64,000 nucleotides of DNA from an uncultured Oscillospiraceae bacterium (GTDB lineage: Bacteria > Bacillota > Clostridia > Oscillospirales > Oscillospiraceae). Location: assembly GCA_934589155.1 (NCBI GenBank), contig CAKTNP010000003.1, positions 89,542-153,541 of the forward strand, written 5' to 3'. Under the pieces are notes generated by a model. That model saw only the letters and a program-made list of their open reading frames with translations. It was not told the origin of the DNA and made no database searches. Each line of letters starts with the position of its first letter. The first letter of the stretch is position 1. Shown here one piece after another: positions 25,281 through 33,592 of the stretch. Both the position numbers and the translations under genes were made by a program.

Positions 25281-27173
25281 TTATTTGGCTCCCACGGGCA
25301 GACGGTAGGTGGGGACCACCTCTGCCAGGATCTTCCGGATGTCCGGATCATTATCCGCCGCGGCCCGGCGGAGGCGGTCAATGGCCCGGGCCAGGGCCCG
25401 GTCGTCAAAGGGTTCATCCTTGGCAATGTAGATCAGGTTGTTCTGGGTCTTGCGGTCGGACTCGTTGTCCAGAAGAAGCTCCTCAAAGAGCTTTTCTCCG
25501 GGGCGAAGGCCCGTATAGACGATGGGAATGTCCACGCCCGGCTCGAAGCCGGACAGGCGGATCATGTTCCGGGCCAGATCGTCGATCTTCACGGGCTCGC
25601 CCATGTCCAGAATGAAGATCTCGCCGCCCTTGGCGTAGACCCCGGCCTGGAGCACCAGGGAAACGGCCTCGGGAATGGTCATAAAGTACCGGATGATCCT
25701 GGGATCCGTGACGGTGACGGGCCCGCCCTCGGCGATCTGCTTTTTGAACAGAGGGATCACGGAGCCGTTGGAGCCCAGCACATTGCCGAATCGCACGGCC
25801 ACGAACTCCGTCTTGGATCGGCGGCCCACCATCTGGATCACCATTTCACAGACCCGTTTGCTGGCACCCATAACATTGGTGGGGTTTACGGCCTTGTCCG
25901 TGGAGATCAGCAGGAACCGTTTGACCCCGTATTGGTCCGCCAGCTCCGCTGTGTTCAGGGTACCCAGGATGTTGTTCTTCACGGCCTCGCAGGGGCTGTC
26001 CTCCATGAGAGGCACATGCTTGTGGGCGGCGGCGTGGAACACCTGATCCGGTCGGTACCGGGCAAAGACCGACTCCAGCCGGGCCCGGTCCCGAACGGAG
26101 CCGATGAGGACCTGCAGGTCCAGCTCCGGATGGCTGTGCCGCAGCTCCGTCTGGATGTCATAGGCGTTGTTCTCGTAAATGTCGAAGATGATCAGCTGCC
26201 GGGGAGCGTAGGCGGCGATCTGACGGCACAGCTCCGAGCCAATGGAGCCGCCGCCTCCTGTGACCAGCACGGTCTGGCCACCGATGTGCCCACTGATGCC
26301 GGCCATGTCCACATGGACGGCCTCCCGGCCCAGCAGGTCCTCGATCTCCACCTTGCGGATGGACTGGACACTGACGTCTCCGTTGGCCAACTGAAAAATG
26401 CCGGGAAGGGTCTTCAGGGTGCAGTTTGTGGCCTGGCAGTAGGTCATGATCTCCTTTCGTTCCCGAGCCGAGACGCTGGGGATGGCAAGGATGATCTCCT
26501 GTACCCGGTATTTGGCGGCGGCCACGGAGATCGTGTGCCGCCCGCCGACGATGGGCACGCCCCGGATGTACTTGCCCCACTTGGCACTGTCGTCGTCCAC
26601 GCAGCAGACCACTTTGTTTTTGGACTTTTCGCTGGACTGGAGCTCCCGCAGTACCGTGGCGCCGGCAGAGCCCGCGCCCACCAGCATGGTCCGTTTTACG
26701 GGGTGGCCGTGTGGGCGGCGGAGATATCGGAACCAGCGGTAGCACAGCCGCAGGGCCATGACCGCCAGGGTCAGGAACATGACGTAGAGAATGGGATAGC
26801 TCCGGGGGGCCGGCAGAGCCAACAGGAGCATGCCCAAAAGCTGTGCCACGGCAGACAGAACACTGGCAATGACGATCCGCATGAGCTCATCTACACCGGC
26901 AAACTCCCACAGGCTGCTGTACAGTCCGCACTGCCAGAAGATGACCAGAGTCGTGACGACATTTATGGGAGCATAGCGGACAATGGAGGGCAGGAACCCG
27001 GACTCGTCCATGAGAGGAATGTTCAATTCAAACCGGACGAACAGGGACAAAAACGACGCTGCCAGAATGAGAACGGCATCCGCCGCCAGAAGGAACAGGA
27101 TCCGGATCCGCTTGGGAGACAAGTCCGCTTTTTTGGCCGGGCTCCGGACGGGGGCCTTGGGAGTGTTATTCAC
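25281..27173 (-). CDS. Membrane-bound nucleotide-sugar 4,6-dehydratase (CapD/PglF type)
   Basis: 630 residues, full length for the family. Four N-terminal helices (~20-130), a CoA-binding-like Rossmann domain with VGAGSAGATVLREL (~167-180), then a SDR domain beginning VTGGGGSIGSELCRQ (~305-319). STDKAVNPTNVMGASKR (~426-442) has the catalytic pattern of these enzymes, with Met in place of the usual Tyr. It converts UDP-GlcNAc to the 4-keto-6-deoxy sugar. The aminotransferase needed next is truncated at the left edge of the window, so a PglF-PglE-PglC path is likely split over the two glycan loci. Overlaps the LCP gene by 8 bp. Confidence 0.94.
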   Translation of the reverse strand: MNNTPKAPVRSPAKKADLSPKRIRILFLLAADAVLILAASFLSLFVRFELNIPLMDESGFLPSIVRYAPINVVTTLVIFWQCGLYSSLWEFAGVDELMRIVIASVLSAVAQLLGMLLLALPAPRSYPILYVMFLTLAVMALRLCYRWFRYLRRPHGHPVKRTMLVGAGSAGATVLRELQSSEKSKNKVVCCVDDDSAKWGKYIRGVPIVGGRHTISVAAAKYRVQEIILAIPSVSARERKEIMTYCQATNCTLKTLPGIFQLANGDVSVQSIRKVEIEDLLGREAVHVDMAGISGHIGGQTVLVTGGGGSIGSELCRQIAAYAPRQLIIFDIYENNAYDIQTELRHSHPELDLQVLIGSVRDRARLESVFARYRPDQVFHAAAHKHVPLMEDSPCEAVKNNILGTLNTAELADQYGVKRFLLISTDKAVNPTNVMGASKRVCEMVIQMVGRRSKTEFVAVRFGNVLGSNGSVIPLFKKQIAEGGPVTVTDPRIIRYFMTIPEAVSLVLQAGVYAKGGEIFILDMGEPVKIDDLARNMIRLSGFEPGVDIPIVYTGLRPGEKLFEELLLDNESDRKTQNNLIYIAKDEPFDDRALARAIDRLRRAAADNDPDIRKILAEVVPTYRLPVGAK

Positions 27174-28200
27174 CGAGGGCCTCCTTCAGCTGTTGACGGG
27201 CCAGCTCCATATCCGGCACCACCACGGACATGCCGCGGATAGAGGCGTAGTAGAAGCCGTCGTCGGAGGGTACCCGGGAGGAGGAGACCTCCGCTCCGGG
27301 AAGCATGGGCAGCAGGGTGGTGAGATAGCTCAGAATCTGGGCGTTGGTCATGTCTGTGGTCACCAGGGGGAACAGCTCGTCCACAAGGGCCTTTGCCGAG
27401 GTCAGGTCGATGTTTCGAACGGAGTCCAGCATCGCCATGAGCACGTTTCGCTGGCGGCCCGTGCGGTAGAAGTCGGAGTCCAGATACCGGATCCGAGAGT
27501 AGTTCAAGGCGGCCTCTCCGTCCATGTGGTTGAGCCCGGCCACGAAGCCCTTATAAGTGCCCATGTTCATCCAGTCGGCCTCCTCCTGGGTCAGGTTGAT
27601 GTCCACGCCGCCCAGTATGTCCACCACCTTGGTAAAGCCGGAGAAGTCCACCTCCACGTTGGCGTCAATGCGGATGCCGAAGTCCGTTTCCAGGGTGTCG
27701 TCCAGCAGCGCAAAGCCGCCCATGGCGTAGGCGGCGTTGAGCCGGTTGTCCATATAGCCCCCGGGAATGGGAACGTACAGATCTCGGAGGAAGGAGATCA
27801 TCTGAATGGTTCCCTTGGACTTGTTGAAGCTGCACAGGATCATGCTGTCGGACCGGGCCCGTCCCTCGCCGGGGCGGCGGTCCTGGCCTACCAGAAGAAT
27901 GTTGACGATCTGATCCTCCTGGCCGATGAGCGCAGCCTGGCCGGGCTGGGCCACGTCCGTGGGATCCAGAGTGGGGTAATCCGCGTCAGGCTCCGTTTCC
28001 GCGGCCTGCTGCCGCAGCAGTTCCTCCTCGGAAAGGTAGGTCTCCGTGGGATCCGGCCGGTTGAGCTTGTCCACGGAATAGTGATAGGCGGCAAAGAGCA
28101 CCATAAAGGCGCAGAGCACCAGGGCCAGAATAACGATCAGGAACCAAAGCAAGACCGTTTTGCCCCTGTGCTTCTTCGGCGCGCCAGGTGTAGGTTCCAT
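27166..28200 (-). CDS. LytR-CpsA-Psr (LCP) family glycopolymer ligase
   Basis: 344 residues from ATG 28200, AGGAGG nine bases upstream; a longer frame has no ribosome site. Short cytoplasmic N terminus, one membrane helix (~16-38), then the extracellular catalytic domain with LLVGQDRRPGEGRARSDSM (~100-118) holding the conserved Arg/Asp residues and SFLRDLYVPIPG (~134-145). LCP proteins transfer undecaprenyl-pyrophosphate glycans to peptidoglycan. First gene of the LCP-CapD-PqqD operon, which supports a role in fixing the product of the glycan loci to the wall. Confidence 0.93.
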   Translation of the reverse strand: MEPTPGAPKKHRGKTVLLWFLIVILALVLCAFMVLFAAYHYSVDKLNRPDPTETYLSEEELLRQQAAETEPDADYPTLDPTDVAQPGQAALIGQEDQIVNILLVGQDRRPGEGRARSDSMILCSFNKSKGTIQMISFLRDLYVPIPGGYMDNRLNAAYAMGGFALLDDTLETDFGIRIDANVEVDFSGFTKVVDILGGVDINLTQEEADWMNMGTYKGFVAGLNHMDGEAALNYSRIRYLDSDFYRTGRQRNVLMAMLDSVRNIDLTSAKALVDELFPLVTTDMTNAQILSYLTTLLPMLPGAEVSSSRVPSDDGFYYASIRGMSVVVPDMELARQQLKEALGE

Positions 28201-28398
28201 AGGACATGTCCTCCTAATCTGTCGTTTACGCAAACATACTTTTATAATATAACATGGCAAAAGAGAAAAAGAAAGAAGGGAGTTGAAAAAACCACGGATC
28301 CGGGTGAAAAAGATAAACCTGGGACGAGATGGGAAAATTAGGACATTATTCGACAAAAAACGCCAAAAGAATCCGAAAACTCAGAGGGAATTGACTGG

Positions 28399-28428
28399 TT
28401 GACAAGAAACAGGAACAAGGACTATAAT
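28399..28428 (+). promoter_or_regulatory. Sigma-A promoter of the S26-peptidase/kinase operon
   Basis: TTGACA (28399-28404) and TATAAT (28423-28428) with an 18-bp spacer, 29 bp before the peptidase start. The intergenic part 28201-28398 on the other strand is the LCP upstream region, AT-rich, without a clear second promoter. Confidence 0.82.
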
Positions 28429-28456
28429 GGTCCTAAAAGTAGGGTGGTGAGGAGAA

Positions 28457-28960
28457 ATGGACCAGGGGGCCCAGGCCGGAAGTCAGGCGGTACCCCGGAT
28501 GGAGGAGATCCTCCGGGGAGGCGCCACCTGCCTTCTGACGGTGACGGGATACAGCATGGTCCCGTTTCTCCGGCACGGCCGGGACGCCGTGATTTTGGCC
28601 CAGCCCACCCGGGAGCGGCTCCGGCCCGGCCGGATCTTGTTTTTCCGGCGGCCCGGCGGGGACTATATCCTCCACCGGCTCCGCCGGGTGGAGCGGGACG
28701 GCAGCCTGATCCTCTGCGGCGACGCACAAAGTTGGACCGAGCGGATCCGGCCCTCCCAGATCATTGGGGCAGCGGTGGCCGTCCGGCGGGAGACGGGCCG
28801 GGTGGTGGACTGCGGCAGCTTTTCCTGGCGGCTGTGCAGCGCCCTGTGGTATCCTACACGCCCCATCCGTCCGCTGCTGTTCCGGATCTGGGCTGCGGGC
28901 AAAAAATGCGCCGCCTTCTTCGGCGGAACGAAGAAAAATAAGGGACGGGAAGAAACCTGA
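28457..28960 (+). CDS. S24/S26-family (signal-peptidase-like) serine peptidase
   Basis: 167 residues, AGGAG six bases before the ATG. LTVTGYSMVPFLRHGRD (~27-43) has the catalytic Ser of S24/S26 peptidases in GYSM, and PGRILFFRRPGG followed by YILHRLRRV aligns with the second catalytic block; the place of the usual Lys is taken by His (LHRL), as in SipW/Sec11-like enzymes. No N-terminal membrane anchor is seen; a hydrophobic, basic C-terminal stretch (~133-155) may touch the membrane. First gene of an operon for a phosphatase and two BY-kinases and divergent from the PqqD-containing operon. Substrate unknown; it may trim an exported peptide or be a regulator. Confidence 0.85.
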   Translation: MDQGAQAGSQAVPRMEEILRGGATCLLTVTGYSMVPFLRHGRDAVILAQPTRERLRPGRILFFRRPGGDYILHRLRRVERDGSLILCGDAQSWTERIRPSQIIGAAVAVRRETGRVVDCGSFSWRLCSALWYPTRPIRPLLFRIWAAGKKCAAFFGGTKKNKGREET

Positions 28961-28995
28961 TTTCTGCGGAAAGTTCGCGTTGGGAGGGTCGAGCC

Positions 28996-29736
28996 TTGGT
29001 GGATCTGCATTGCCATATACTCCCCGGGGTGGACGACGGATCCCGGGACCTTTCCCAGTCCCTGGCTATGGCCCGGATCGCCTGGGAGGGCGGCACCCGG
29101 GTGATCGCCGCCACGCCCCACTGCGGCCTGCCCGGCAGCGCCGGGAATTTCTGGGGGCCGGAGCTGGCGGAGCGGTTCCGCAGTCTGCAAAGGGCCGTGG
29201 CGGAGGCGGGGATCCCTCTGAAGATTCTGCCGGGCATGGAATTTTTCGGCGGGGAGGATCTTGGGGCCTTGTATGACAATGGGAGACTCCTGCCCCTGGC
29301 CGGGGGTCGGTATCTTTTGACGGAGTTTTACTTTGACGAGAGCGCTGTCTATATGACATCGGTCCTGGAGCAGGCCCGGGACCGGAGTCTGACGCCCCTG
29401 GTGGCCCATCCGGAGCGGTACGAGGCGGTCCAGCGGGATCCCGGCGTGGCGGAGCGATGGTTCCGCCTGGGCTACGGGATCCAGGTGAACAAGGGCAGCA
29501 TCCTAGGGGATCTGGGAGCCGGGGCGGAGGAAACTGCCTGGGCTCTGCTGGACCACGGACTGGTCCACGTTGTAGCCAGCGATGCCCACAGCCATCTGCG
29601 CAGGACCCCGGACCTGAGCCGGGTCCGGCGGCGGCTGGAGAAGGGCTGCGGGGCGGCATACACACGGCTTTTGCTTGAGGAGAATCCTAGGCGGATCCTG
29701 GAGGACCGGCCCCTGTGCCGGAGCCTTTCGGACTGA
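28996..29736 (+). CDS. CpsB/YwqE-type PHP-domain tyrosine phosphatase
   Basis: 246 residues from TTG 28996 (GGAGG eight bases upstream; GTG 28999 is an alternative). MVDLHCHILPGVDDGS, IAATPHCG, PGMEFF, VAHPERYEAVQ and VASDAHSH are the metal-binding blocks of the PHP fold used by CpsB/CapC/YwqE phosphatases, which remove phosphate from BY-kinases. Direct company with two BY-kinase genes at 30609-33526 fits this role exactly. Confidence 0.93.
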   Translation: MVDLHCHILPGVDDGSRDLSQSLAMARIAWEGGTRVIAATPHCGLPGSAGNFWGPELAERFRSLQRAVAEAGIPLKILPGMEFFGGEDLGALYDNGRLLPLAGGRYLLTEFYFDESAVYMTSVLEQARDRSLTPLVAHPERYEAVQRDPGVAERWFRLGYGIQVNKGSILGDLGAGAEETAWALLDHGLVHVVASDAHSHLRRTPDLSRVRRRLEKGCGAAYTRLLLEENPRRILEDRPLCRSLSD

Positions 29737-29764
29737 GCCGAATACATAGGAAGGATCGTAGGGA

Positions 29765-30592
29765 ATGAAGCTGTTGAGAGGAATCATTATAGGGCTCTTC
29801 GTGGTGCTGGCGGGACTTACGGCGGCCTCGGAGTGGTACGCCAGGACCCAGGTGGACAGGACTCCGCCCACCATCACCTGTGAAGGCGAGGTGCTGGAGG
29901 TCAGCGTGGAGGCGGACCGGTCGGAGCTGCTGCAGGGGGTTACCGCCTGGGACGACCGGGACGGAGACCTGACGGACAAGGTCCTGGTGGAGCATGTATC
30001 CAACCTGACGGGGGCCAATACGGCGAGAATCACCTACGTGGTCTTTGACAGCGCCGACAATGCGGCCACCTGCTCCCGGACCATTCGCTATACGGATTAT
30101 CAGAAGCCCCGCTTCCGGCTGACGGCGCCGCTGCACTATTACGTGGGTGACACCATCACTCTCCTGGACCGGCTGACGGCGGTGGACGTCATCGATGGGG
30201 ATCTCCAGGATAAAATCCGGCTCACCGCCTCCAACCTGACAAACACCCTGGCCGGGACCTATCACGTAACGGTCCAGGTCACCAATTCTTTGGGCGACAC
30301 CTCCGTGCTGCCCCTGACGATCCTGGTGGACAGCGGCTCCGGGTATCTTACGCCGGAGATCCAGCTGACGCAGTACCTGGTGTATCTGGACCAGGGCAGC
30401 GCTTTTGATCCCGGGATCTATGTGCGGTCCATTACGGATCCCAGCGCCGGGAACAAAACCGTGAGCCGGGGCCAGGCGGAGATCTTTTCCGAGGTGGATC
30501 CCAACCGGCCCGGCACCTATGAGGTGGTCTACTCCTACACCGGCTCCGGCGGACGAGAGGGCAAGACCATTCTGACGGTCGTGGTGGTCTGA
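29765..30592 (+). CDS. Membrane-anchored DUF5011/Ig-like repeat protein
   Basis: 275 residues. One N-terminal helix (~5-24, LLRGIIIGLFVVLAGLTAA) anchors or exports it; the remainder has three ~80-residue Ig-like repeats. Repeats one and two contain DDRDGDLTDKV and DVIDGDLQDKI, the DxxDGDLT motif of DUF5011 domains. Extracellular, probably binding polysaccharide or forming a cell-surface scaffold. It sits between the CpsB-type phosphatase and the first BY-kinase gene, 16 bp from the latter, which suggests a structural role in the export machine. No enzymatic motif seen. Confidence 0.8.
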   Translation: MKLLRGIIIGLFVVLAGLTAASEWYARTQVDRTPPTITCEGEVLEVSVEADRSELLQGVTAWDDRDGDLTDKVLVEHVSNLTGANTARITYVVFDSADNAATCSRTIRYTDYQKPRFRLTAPLHYYVGDTITLLDRLTAVDVIDGDLQDKIRLTASNLTNTLAGTYHVTVQVTNSLGDTSVLPLTILVDSGSGYLTPEIQLTQYLVYLDQGSAFDPGIYVRSITDPSAGNKTVSRGQAEIFSEVDPNRPGTYEVVYSYTGSGGREGKTILTVVVV

Positions 30593-30608
30593 GGAGCGGA
30601 GGAAACGA

Positions 30609-32072
30609 ATGAAGGAACGAAACGAGATCAATTGGCAGGATATTGAACCGGGTTGTGTGATCCGGGGAATCCTGAATCATATCATTCTGGTGATTCTGGC
30701 GGCTCTCATCGGTGCCATGGGGGTCAGACTGACGGCCAACGTCCTTTATACGCCGGAGTACAGCAGCAGCGTCACCTTCGCAGTGACCTCCCGGTCCGGC
30801 CTGACCACCACCTATAACAACCTGAACGCCGCCAGCGAAATGTCCGTGGTGTTTTCCCAGATCCTGGAGAGCAGCCTCATGTCCGAGCGGATTTGCCAGG
30901 AGCTGGGGGTCAGCTCCATGCCCGGCATTCTGAAGGCCGAGACCCAGGGCCAGACCAATATGCTGGTGGTCACCGCCACTGCGGGCTCCCCCAAGGACGC
31001 CTTTTTGATGGTGCAGACGGTGAAGGAGCATTACTCCGATTTCTCGGATCTTATCGACCAGAGCGCCGTGCTACAGATTATGTCCGATGCCCAGGTGTCT
31101 ACAACGCCGATCAATCCCATGAACGTGAGAAGGAACATGGTGCGGGCCGCGGCGGTCTGCGCCCTGCTGGCGGTGCTGACCCTGGCCTGGATGAACATTG
31201 CCCGGGATACGATCCAGAACCGCTCCGCCGCCCGGCATAAGCTGGACGGTACCGTCCTTGTGACCGTGCCTCATGAAAACCGGCGCAGACAGGGCGGGAA
31301 TCTGCTGATCTCCAGCCCAGAGGTGAGCTTCTTCTTTGAAGAGACCTTCTTCCGCCTCCGCTCTGCGGTGGAGGCATCCGTGGAGCGCTCCGCTGCCGCC
31401 CGGCAGGAGGAGCGCCGCGGAGTCGTGATCCTGGTGACCAGTGCGGCGCCGGGAGAGGGCAAGTCCACGGTGGCTGCGGACCTGGCTCTGGCCCTGGCAA
31501 AGAAGCACCCCAACGTGCTGCTGATCGATGCGGATCTGCGGAACCCCACACAGGTGGGCCTGTTCGGGGACGGCGCAGTCCAGGCCGGAGGGCTCCAGGC
31601 CCTGCTCCAGGCGCCGGAGGTGACCCTAGACGGGGTGTCCCGGGCGGCGACTTACAGCAAGGCGGAAAATATCGCCCTGCTGCTCAATAAGAAACGGTCC
31701 GACAACCCGGCCGAGCTGCTGGCCTCCCCGAATATGGCCCGGCTGGTGGAGCTTATGCGGGAAAATATGGACTATATCGTCATCGATTCGCCGCCCTATT
31801 CCATGTTCGCAGAAGGCATCAGCCTGGCGGATCTGGCGGATGCCTCGATCCTGGTGGTGCGCCAGGACCGGGCGGCGGCAGCGGATATCAACGACACCAT
31901 CGATGCGCTGAACCAGAGCAGATCCAAGTTCCTGGGGTTGGTTCTGAACGATATGAAGAGCCTGGTGTATCGGTCCCATGGCCGGGACTACGGCTATGGC
32001 TATGGCTACGGCTACGGGTATGGCTACGGATACGGAGACCGCAGCAGCGGCGGAAAGCAGGTGGAGGGCTGA
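30609..32072 (+). CDS. BY-kinase with Wzz-like domain, first of two
   Basis: 487 residues. Helix at ~20-40, an extracellular Wzz-like domain, and a second helix (~178-195) precede the cytoplasmic kinase: Walker A TSAAPGEGKST (~277-287), A' VLLIDADLRNP (~302-312) and B YIVIDSPP (~391-398). The C terminus has a run of Tyr-Gly pairs (~460-476), the autophosphorylation tail; the DNA there is a tract of near-identical 6-bp units. Such proteins set the length and amount of exported polysaccharide and are reset by the CpsB phosphatase. Having Wzz and kinase in one chain is more usual in Proteobacteria than in Firmicutes. Its stop overlaps the next start by one base. Confidence 0.92.
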   Translation: MKERNEINWQDIEPGCVIRGILNHIILVILAALIGAMGVRLTANVLYTPEYSSSVTFAVTSRSGLTTTYNNLNAASEMSVVFSQILESSLMSERICQELGVSSMPGILKAETQGQTNMLVVTATAGSPKDAFLMVQTVKEHYSDFSDLIDQSAVLQIMSDAQVSTTPINPMNVRRNMVRAAAVCALLAVLTLAWMNIARDTIQNRSAARHKLDGTVLVTVPHENRRRQGGNLLISSPEVSFFFEETFFRLRSAVEASVERSAAARQEERRGVVILVTSAAPGEGKSTVAADLALALAKKHPNVLLIDADLRNPTQVGLFGDGAVQAGGLQALLQAPEVTLDGVSRAATYSKAENIALLLNKKRSDNPAELLASPNMARLVELMRENMDYIVIDSPPYSMFAEGISLADLADASILVVRQDRAAAADINDTIDALNQSRSKFLGLVLNDMKSLVYRSHGRDYGYGYGYGYGYGYGYGDRSSGGKQVEG

Positions 32073-33526
32073 TGGAGGAACGTGACACCCATGGAATCCA
32101 GAGGGAGGAAGGCGGGATCGACCTGGGCCGGGTCCTGCGGAGCTTTTTCCGAACGACACGGCGGTGGTGGCCCCTGGCGGCTGTCCTGATGCTGGCACTG
32201 GGCGGCCTGCGCTATGCCCGGGCACGGCTGAGCTACCGGCCCACCTATACCGCGGCGGCCACCTTTTCTGTGACTTGCGGCGTGGATGATACCACGGATC
32301 TGCTGAGCGGCAGCAGCTATTATAATGCCCAGGCCGCCCAGCAGTTGGTCCAGACCTTTCCCTATATCATACGGTCCGAGGCCATGACCGAGCGGATCAA
32401 GGCTACCCTGGGCCGGGACAGCCTGGGCGGCACGGTGAACACGCCCCAGGTCATCGGAAACTCCAATTTCTACATCTTGTCGGCAACCAGCACTGACCCC
32501 CAGACGGCATTGGAGCTGCTTCAGGCCGTCATTGAGAATTTTCCCCAGGTGGCCTCCTTCGTGGTGGGCAGCACCCGTCTGTCCATGATCAAGGAGCCGG
32601 TGCTGCCGACGGTGCCGGATTCGCCGATGCCAGGTCTTGGCACGGCGGTAAAGGGGGCCCTCCAGGGGGCGGTCCTTGGCTGCGTGATCCTGCTGCTGAT
32701 GTCCCTGGGCCGGGTCACGGTGCTGTCTCCCAGAGATCTGCAGCGGGAGGTGAGCCTCCGCTGCCTGGGACAGATCCCGGAGGTCCGGCGGCATAAGCGC
32801 CGCAAGACCGGGGCCGAGAGGGTGTCCCTGCTGGACACCAATCAGCGGACCCGGCTGGCGGATCCCTTCAGCGCCCTGCGGGCCAAGCTTTTGCGGGAGC
32901 TGGAGACGGAAAACGACCGCATGATCCTGGTGACCAGCACCCTGCCCGGCGAGGGCAAGACCACGGTGTCCTTTAACCTGGCCCTGTCACTTGCCCAGAG
33001 CGGAAAATCCGTGATCCTGGTGGATGCGGACCTGCGAAACCAGCAGATGAGGGAGCGCTTCGGCCTGGAGGACGTTTCTCTGGGCCTGACGGAGCTGATC
33101 CGGGACAAGTCCATTGACCCGGAGGAGGCCCTGATCTCCGTAGGGGATACGGGGCTGCGGGTTCTGGCGGGCAGCACTCGGGTCCCCCGGGCCATGGATC
33201 TTCTGGATTCCGGCCGGACCCGGCATATTCTGGACCGGCTCCGTGAGCTGGCGGATTATGTGGTCATTGACGCCCCGCCCGCCGGGATCCTGGAAGATGC
33301 GGCGGTACTGGGCCGCAGCGCCGACCGGACGCTGTATGTGATCCGGTATGATGCCGTTCTGCGGCAGACGGTCTGCGACAGCATTCTGGGCCTGAGCCGC
33401 CGGAACGTGGCCCTGTGCGGCTATGTCCTAAACGGGGTGCCGGCCCAGCACAAGGGTAGCGGCTACGGCTACGGATATGGCTATGGAAAAGAATACGGCC
33501 GTTACGGCGAGAGGAACAGAAATTAG
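32072..33526 (+). CDS. BY-kinase with Wzz-like domain, second of two
   Basis: 484 residues. Same layout as the preceding gene: helices at ~33-50 and ~195-215, Walker A TSTLPGEGKTT (~288-298), A' VILVDADLRNQ (~313-323), B YVVIDAPP (~394-401), and a Tyr-rich tail (~466-480) with YGYGYGYGKEYGRYG. The two proteins differ a lot in their outer domains, so they are an old pair, perhaps phosphorylating each other. ATG at 32072 shares its A with the TGA of the first kinase, so translation is coupled. A terminator follows. Confidence 0.92.
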   Translation: MEERDTHGIQREEGGIDLGRVLRSFFRTTRRWWPLAAVLMLALGGLRYARARLSYRPTYTAAATFSVTCGVDDTTDLLSGSSYYNAQAAQQLVQTFPYIIRSEAMTERIKATLGRDSLGGTVNTPQVIGNSNFYILSATSTDPQTALELLQAVIENFPQVASFVVGSTRLSMIKEPVLPTVPDSPMPGLGTAVKGALQGAVLGCVILLLMSLGRVTVLSPRDLQREVSLRCLGQIPEVRRHKRRKTGAERVSLLDTNQRTRLADPFSALRAKLLRELETENDRMILVTSTLPGEGKTTVSFNLALSLAQSGKSVILVDADLRNQQMRERFGLEDVSLGLTELIRDKSIDPEEALISVGDTGLRVLAGSTRVPRAMDLLDSGRTRHILDRLRELADYVVIDAPPAGILEDAAVLGRSADRTLYVIRYDAVLRQTVCDSILGLSRRNVALCGYVLNGVPAQHKGSGYGYGYGYGKEYGRYGERNRN

Positions 33527-33541
33527 GCCGCGCTGCGGCGG

Positions 33542-33572
33542 AAAACGATGGACGTCTCCGCCCATCGTTTTT
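33542..33572 (+). terminator. Terminator after tandem kinases
   Basis: AAAACGATGG and CCATCGTTTT form the stem, followed by T; ends 20 bp before the ABC transporter start, so that gene may be only partly co-transcribed. Confidence 0.78.
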
Positions 33573-33592
33573 GCCATTTGAGAGGAACGCCT

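Noticed and set aside
25932-28341. Two open frames of 430-450 residues opposite CapD and LCP genes
   Set aside because: Antisense shadows; the minus-strand proteins have complete family motifs.
31988-32037. Short tandem DNA repeat that could be taken for a CRISPR or VNTR locus
   Set aside because: It encodes the Tyr-Gly tail of the BY-kinase; there are no spacers.
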